Shown here: in pieces, positions 61,035 through 64,000 of the stretch | Layout: every line of letters starts with the position of its first letter | How positions within the stretch are numbered: position 1 is the first letter of the stretch | Assembly: GCF_027596085.1 (NCBI RefSeq) | Contig: NC_072465.1 | Span: 16,508,207-16,572,206, forward strand | DNA from: Anoplopoma fimbria | Taxonomy: Eukaryota > Chordata > Actinopteri > Perciformes > Anoplopomatidae | Reading direction: 5' to 3' | DNA: 64,000 bases | Notes under the pieces: model-generated | Told to the model about the DNA's origin: nothing | The model's input: only the letters and a program-made list of their open reading frames with translations | The model's database searches: none | Translations under genes and position numbers: made by a program

Positions 61035-62011
61035 CTTTAATATGAAACCATCTCCGTGGAAACGTTAAGTGGCCACAAGACTGCTGTCTGATCAGCACCA
61101 CTGCGTAACCTATCACTCATTGTACTGTCTTTACTGGCTTTGCAGTTAATATGAATAGGATTTTTCTCAGAATGACAAATGAAATAGGATTTAATTTGCT
61201 TCAGCAGAATAGAGAACATCTACATTACCTAAACCTGTCCTTATGTTACATGATATCCAGTGCAGGGAGCTCGAAAGATGGGCGAGGGTTACAGTAAAGT
61301 GGGATGTGATTAAAGATCAGAGAGACCATCTTTATTTATATGGTTCTTCATAAACATTAATATAATATATTCCCCTGGTGACTCACCAGCATAAAGTCAA
61401 CAATTTAAAGAATAGCATTTTTTTGCAGGCAATATATACAGCTTTTATTTGTTTACACTTGTTGGTTAGTGTGCAAAACTTGGTTTTAAACTTTATTTAC
61501 ATTTAGAAACATTTGAGGTCCATATTGGCTTTATCCCTCTGAACCTGATGAAGAGGCAATTTAGGTTTGAAATGTTGTACTTTCTAATATGATAAAGTTA
61601 GAGAAGAGAAATTAAAGGGAACATTCTTCAATGAAGGAAGAATCAGAAAACACTTGTTAGTCAGACTAACGTTTTCCTCATCGTAGATGTTACTTTTTTA
61701 TTTGTAATCGTTTCTTCATTACTCTGGCCTCTGGTAACATCCTGGAACAGTCTAAGAGCAGCTGTGAGCTGATGCTATTCGAGCAAGTGTTAATGTCTCA
61801 GCTGTTGCTTGTGATAATAATCAACAAATAGTGTGTGACAACATGCTTAACATATCTAACTAGCTTTTTCATTGTCTTCAAACAATGTCAATATTATTAT
61901 GCCAGGAGAAACTGAAAAATGCCTGCAGCCATGTTTATTGGGTAACAGAGCGTGTCGACAAAAGAAGACCAAAGATTGCTTCTGTGACGAGAGGCAACAT
62001 TTAACAACGAC

Positions 62012-62220
<209 letters not shown>

Positions 62221-62951
62221 ATATTGAAAGAATGATCGGCTAACATTTCTCAAAGTAAGGTACCAAAATGTTTTGATTTTGTTATTGCTCCCGAAACCTC
62301 AAGTATCATATTGACATAGATTTTTTTCTTTTATTTCAATCAATCTATATTTTTTGTCTGTTTGTCTGTCTATTAGGCTGTTTATTGTAGCTCGGTACAA
62401 GTACAAAGTGTTGAAACTGTCAAGTACCAGAAGCTGGCATCAAATGTCTGATCCAACTATTTATCGCTGTACAACAGTGTTTTAAATTGTTTCTTTTTTG
62501 ACATTGTTTTGAAGAGAAAAAGAGAAAAAAAACAATAATTCATGTTTTTGATTGTATACTTTAAAACTGATAAGGTGACAAAACACTGTGCAGTAATTGG
62601 GCTGGGTATATCAATTCTGAAGGAGGGATAAGTAGTTATTTGGATATGATGGCCATACAGGTAGAGGTCAAATACTGTTCAAAAAAACCATATTACTCAA
62701 CAGTAACCAGAGAAACACAGAGGAGAAAATATTTGAGCTCTATCACCTCATCATCAGACAAAACTAGACAGCATGTAGACTCATATTTTGATAAGATATT
62801 ATATCAATGTATAACCTCTGAGATGGAGAGTCGTGATCAAATTCAAGATAGTAACCTGCCTCATCACAAACACTGGGAGAGATTACATGACTGTATTTGT
62901 GAAGGTGCAGCTTTATCAGAACACAGTGTAAGCGTAGTCAAGCCCACACGT

Positions 62952-63026
62952 AAATATATTGTTGTTAATAGGTTGACAAAGAACACAATATTCCTTCTTT
63001 GTCAACCTATTAACAACAATATATTT
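62952..63026. repeat. Perfect 32-bp inverted repeat (hairpin)
   Basis: Arms 62952-62983 and 62995-63026 are exact reverse complements, separated by an 11-nt spacer. The RNA from either strand would fold into an uninterrupted stem-loop. No transposase or target duplication is evident. Confidence 0.9.
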
Positions 63027-63654
63027 TAGGGACACTAAAATGAAATCTGCAGCCTGTCAGAACCTCATGTCAGTATTTGCACTGTTCATTTTGTATTGAG
63101 GATTTCAACATCAGTCTTCTTGTACCTTGGCGGGTGCAGCTTGTGTTACAAAACAAAATGACTCATGTGAGCACCACGCTGCTGCCTTCAACTTTATATC
63201 AATGTAATTGCTTCATAGTTGGGAATCAGACAAGGCGCTGGGCAGTTAAGTGATATCACAACTGCGGTGCAAAGTAATGTTCCCTGTACAGCTGGGATCA
63301 ATGTTACTGTGGCTTCTGCAATAAAACTGTAAATATATCTCCAGTACAGTACATGTTCCTAGATAATGTGTCCTTAAATATCTACAAGTTATATAATGTG
63401 GCGGGAAAAAGTCATATTTCCTGGGTGGATCAAGGAGATCTTGCATAGATTTTTTTGTCAGAGACTGTGATTTTCCAGTCCAGCTCGACAAATGAGGTGA
63501 AATTATTTCATGAGCCATTTTCCCTTGTTGCGAGTTGGTCTCAAAGTGAAAACATGAGACATGAGGACATGTTATTTATGGTGCTCGGATTGCTAACGCG
63601 TAGGCTTGTGTTCATAATGTTTACAGTGTTACCGTGTGATGCCCACACACAGAA

Positions 63655-64000
63655 ATGACCACTGATCAGGATCTGACTATGGAGGGCCAGCCAGACACAG
63701 CCGTGTTTGCTGCAAAGGGCATTGATGTAACAACTAGTAAAGACCAAGGAGTTATCAAGGTAATTATTGCCATTGCTTTAGATTTTAATGTTTTGTTGTA
63801 GGACTCATTTTTCCACCATATGGCATGATCTTTTTCATTCTATGTTCTCTGTTTAAAAGCTGTCTCAGTTGAACTGGAAGCTATTCTTTCTCTCTGCAGG
63901 TCGTGAAGCGTCAGGGGCTCGATGGAGAGCGACCGATGATTGGGGACAAAGTGTCCGTCCACTACACTGGGAGGCTGCTCACCGGGGAAAAGTTTGACTG
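63655..64000 (+). CDS. fkbp5: Peptidyl-prolyl isomerase FKBP5 (FKBP51), 5' part
   Basis: Two coding exons are present, 63655-63759 and 63900 onward; the window ends inside the second. FKBP51 is an Hsp90-associated immunophilin that lowers steroid-receptor affinity and is itself steroid-induced. The predicted start MTTDQ, then [12 protein letters not shown] and [24 protein letters not shown], follows the FKBP51 N-terminus and the beginning of the FK1 domain (about 69 residues visible, of roughly 450 expected). The phase-0 junction GTAATT/CTCTGCAG matches the family structure. FKBP4 is the main alternative, but the MTTD start favours FKBP5. The second FKBP domain and TPR repeats lie beyond the window. 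Confidence 0.92.

Noticed and set aside
62640..63029. 129-codon plus-strand frame ending in the hairpin
   Set aside because: No homology is recognised. The C-terminus is made of the inverted repeat, and it lies in the inferred fkbp5 intron without splice or promoter support.

Overview
The window looks like nuclear DNA from a ray-finned fish, probably a percomorph-type teleost. Genes are split by GT-AG introns, the DNA is AT-rich and dense in microsatellites, and the mobile elements are typical of fish: Tc1, pogo-like and hAT miniature elements, PIF/Harbinger, a THAP-type DDE transposon and dispersed SINE/LINE tails. I found no prokaryotic features, CRISPR arrays, rRNA or tRNA. Exon models were built by hand from reading frame, splice signals and remembered family sequences. 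All six gene models keep phase at every junction.

Layout: (1) 1-2.6 kb: repeat-rich DNA upstream of tgfa. (2) 2.97-7.2 kb, plus: tgfa, 7 coding exons, with a tandemly duplicated Ser/Thr-rich ectodomain exon. (3) 11.4-12.3 kb, minus: hdhd3. (4) 14.3-16.9 kb, plus: trub2, 8 exons, complete. (5) 19.5-35.7 kb, minus: a very large rab44-like gene. Its first coding exon is 9.7 kb and holds four near-identical ~1.23 kb tandem repeats, and its last eight exons encode a Rab GTPase ending in Cys-Cys. A frameshifted Tc1 copy sits in one intron. (6) 36.9-40.7 kb, minus: srsf3, with a probable 440-nt poison cassette exon. (7) 42-50.9 kb: a transposon graveyard with a THAP/DDE transposase, a pogo-like miniature element, Harbinger remnants and an inverted pair of SINE-like tails. 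(8) 51-58 kb: AT-rich intergenic DNA with no gene I can support. (9) 58.5 kb to the end, plus: fkbp5, with an inferred untranslated first exon, a long intron, the start codon at 63655, and the window ending inside the first FKBP domain.

The genes do not form one pathway. Neighbourhood supports three identities: as I recall, RAB44, SRSF3 and FKBP5 all lie in human 6p21. The most notable points are the giant repeat-expanded Rab with twelve copies of an RKLGSxRR-type motif, the frame-neutral exon duplication in tgfa, the poison exon of srsf3, several strong glucocorticoid-response-element matches around the fkbp5 promoter and first intron, and a perfect 32-bp hairpin in that intron.
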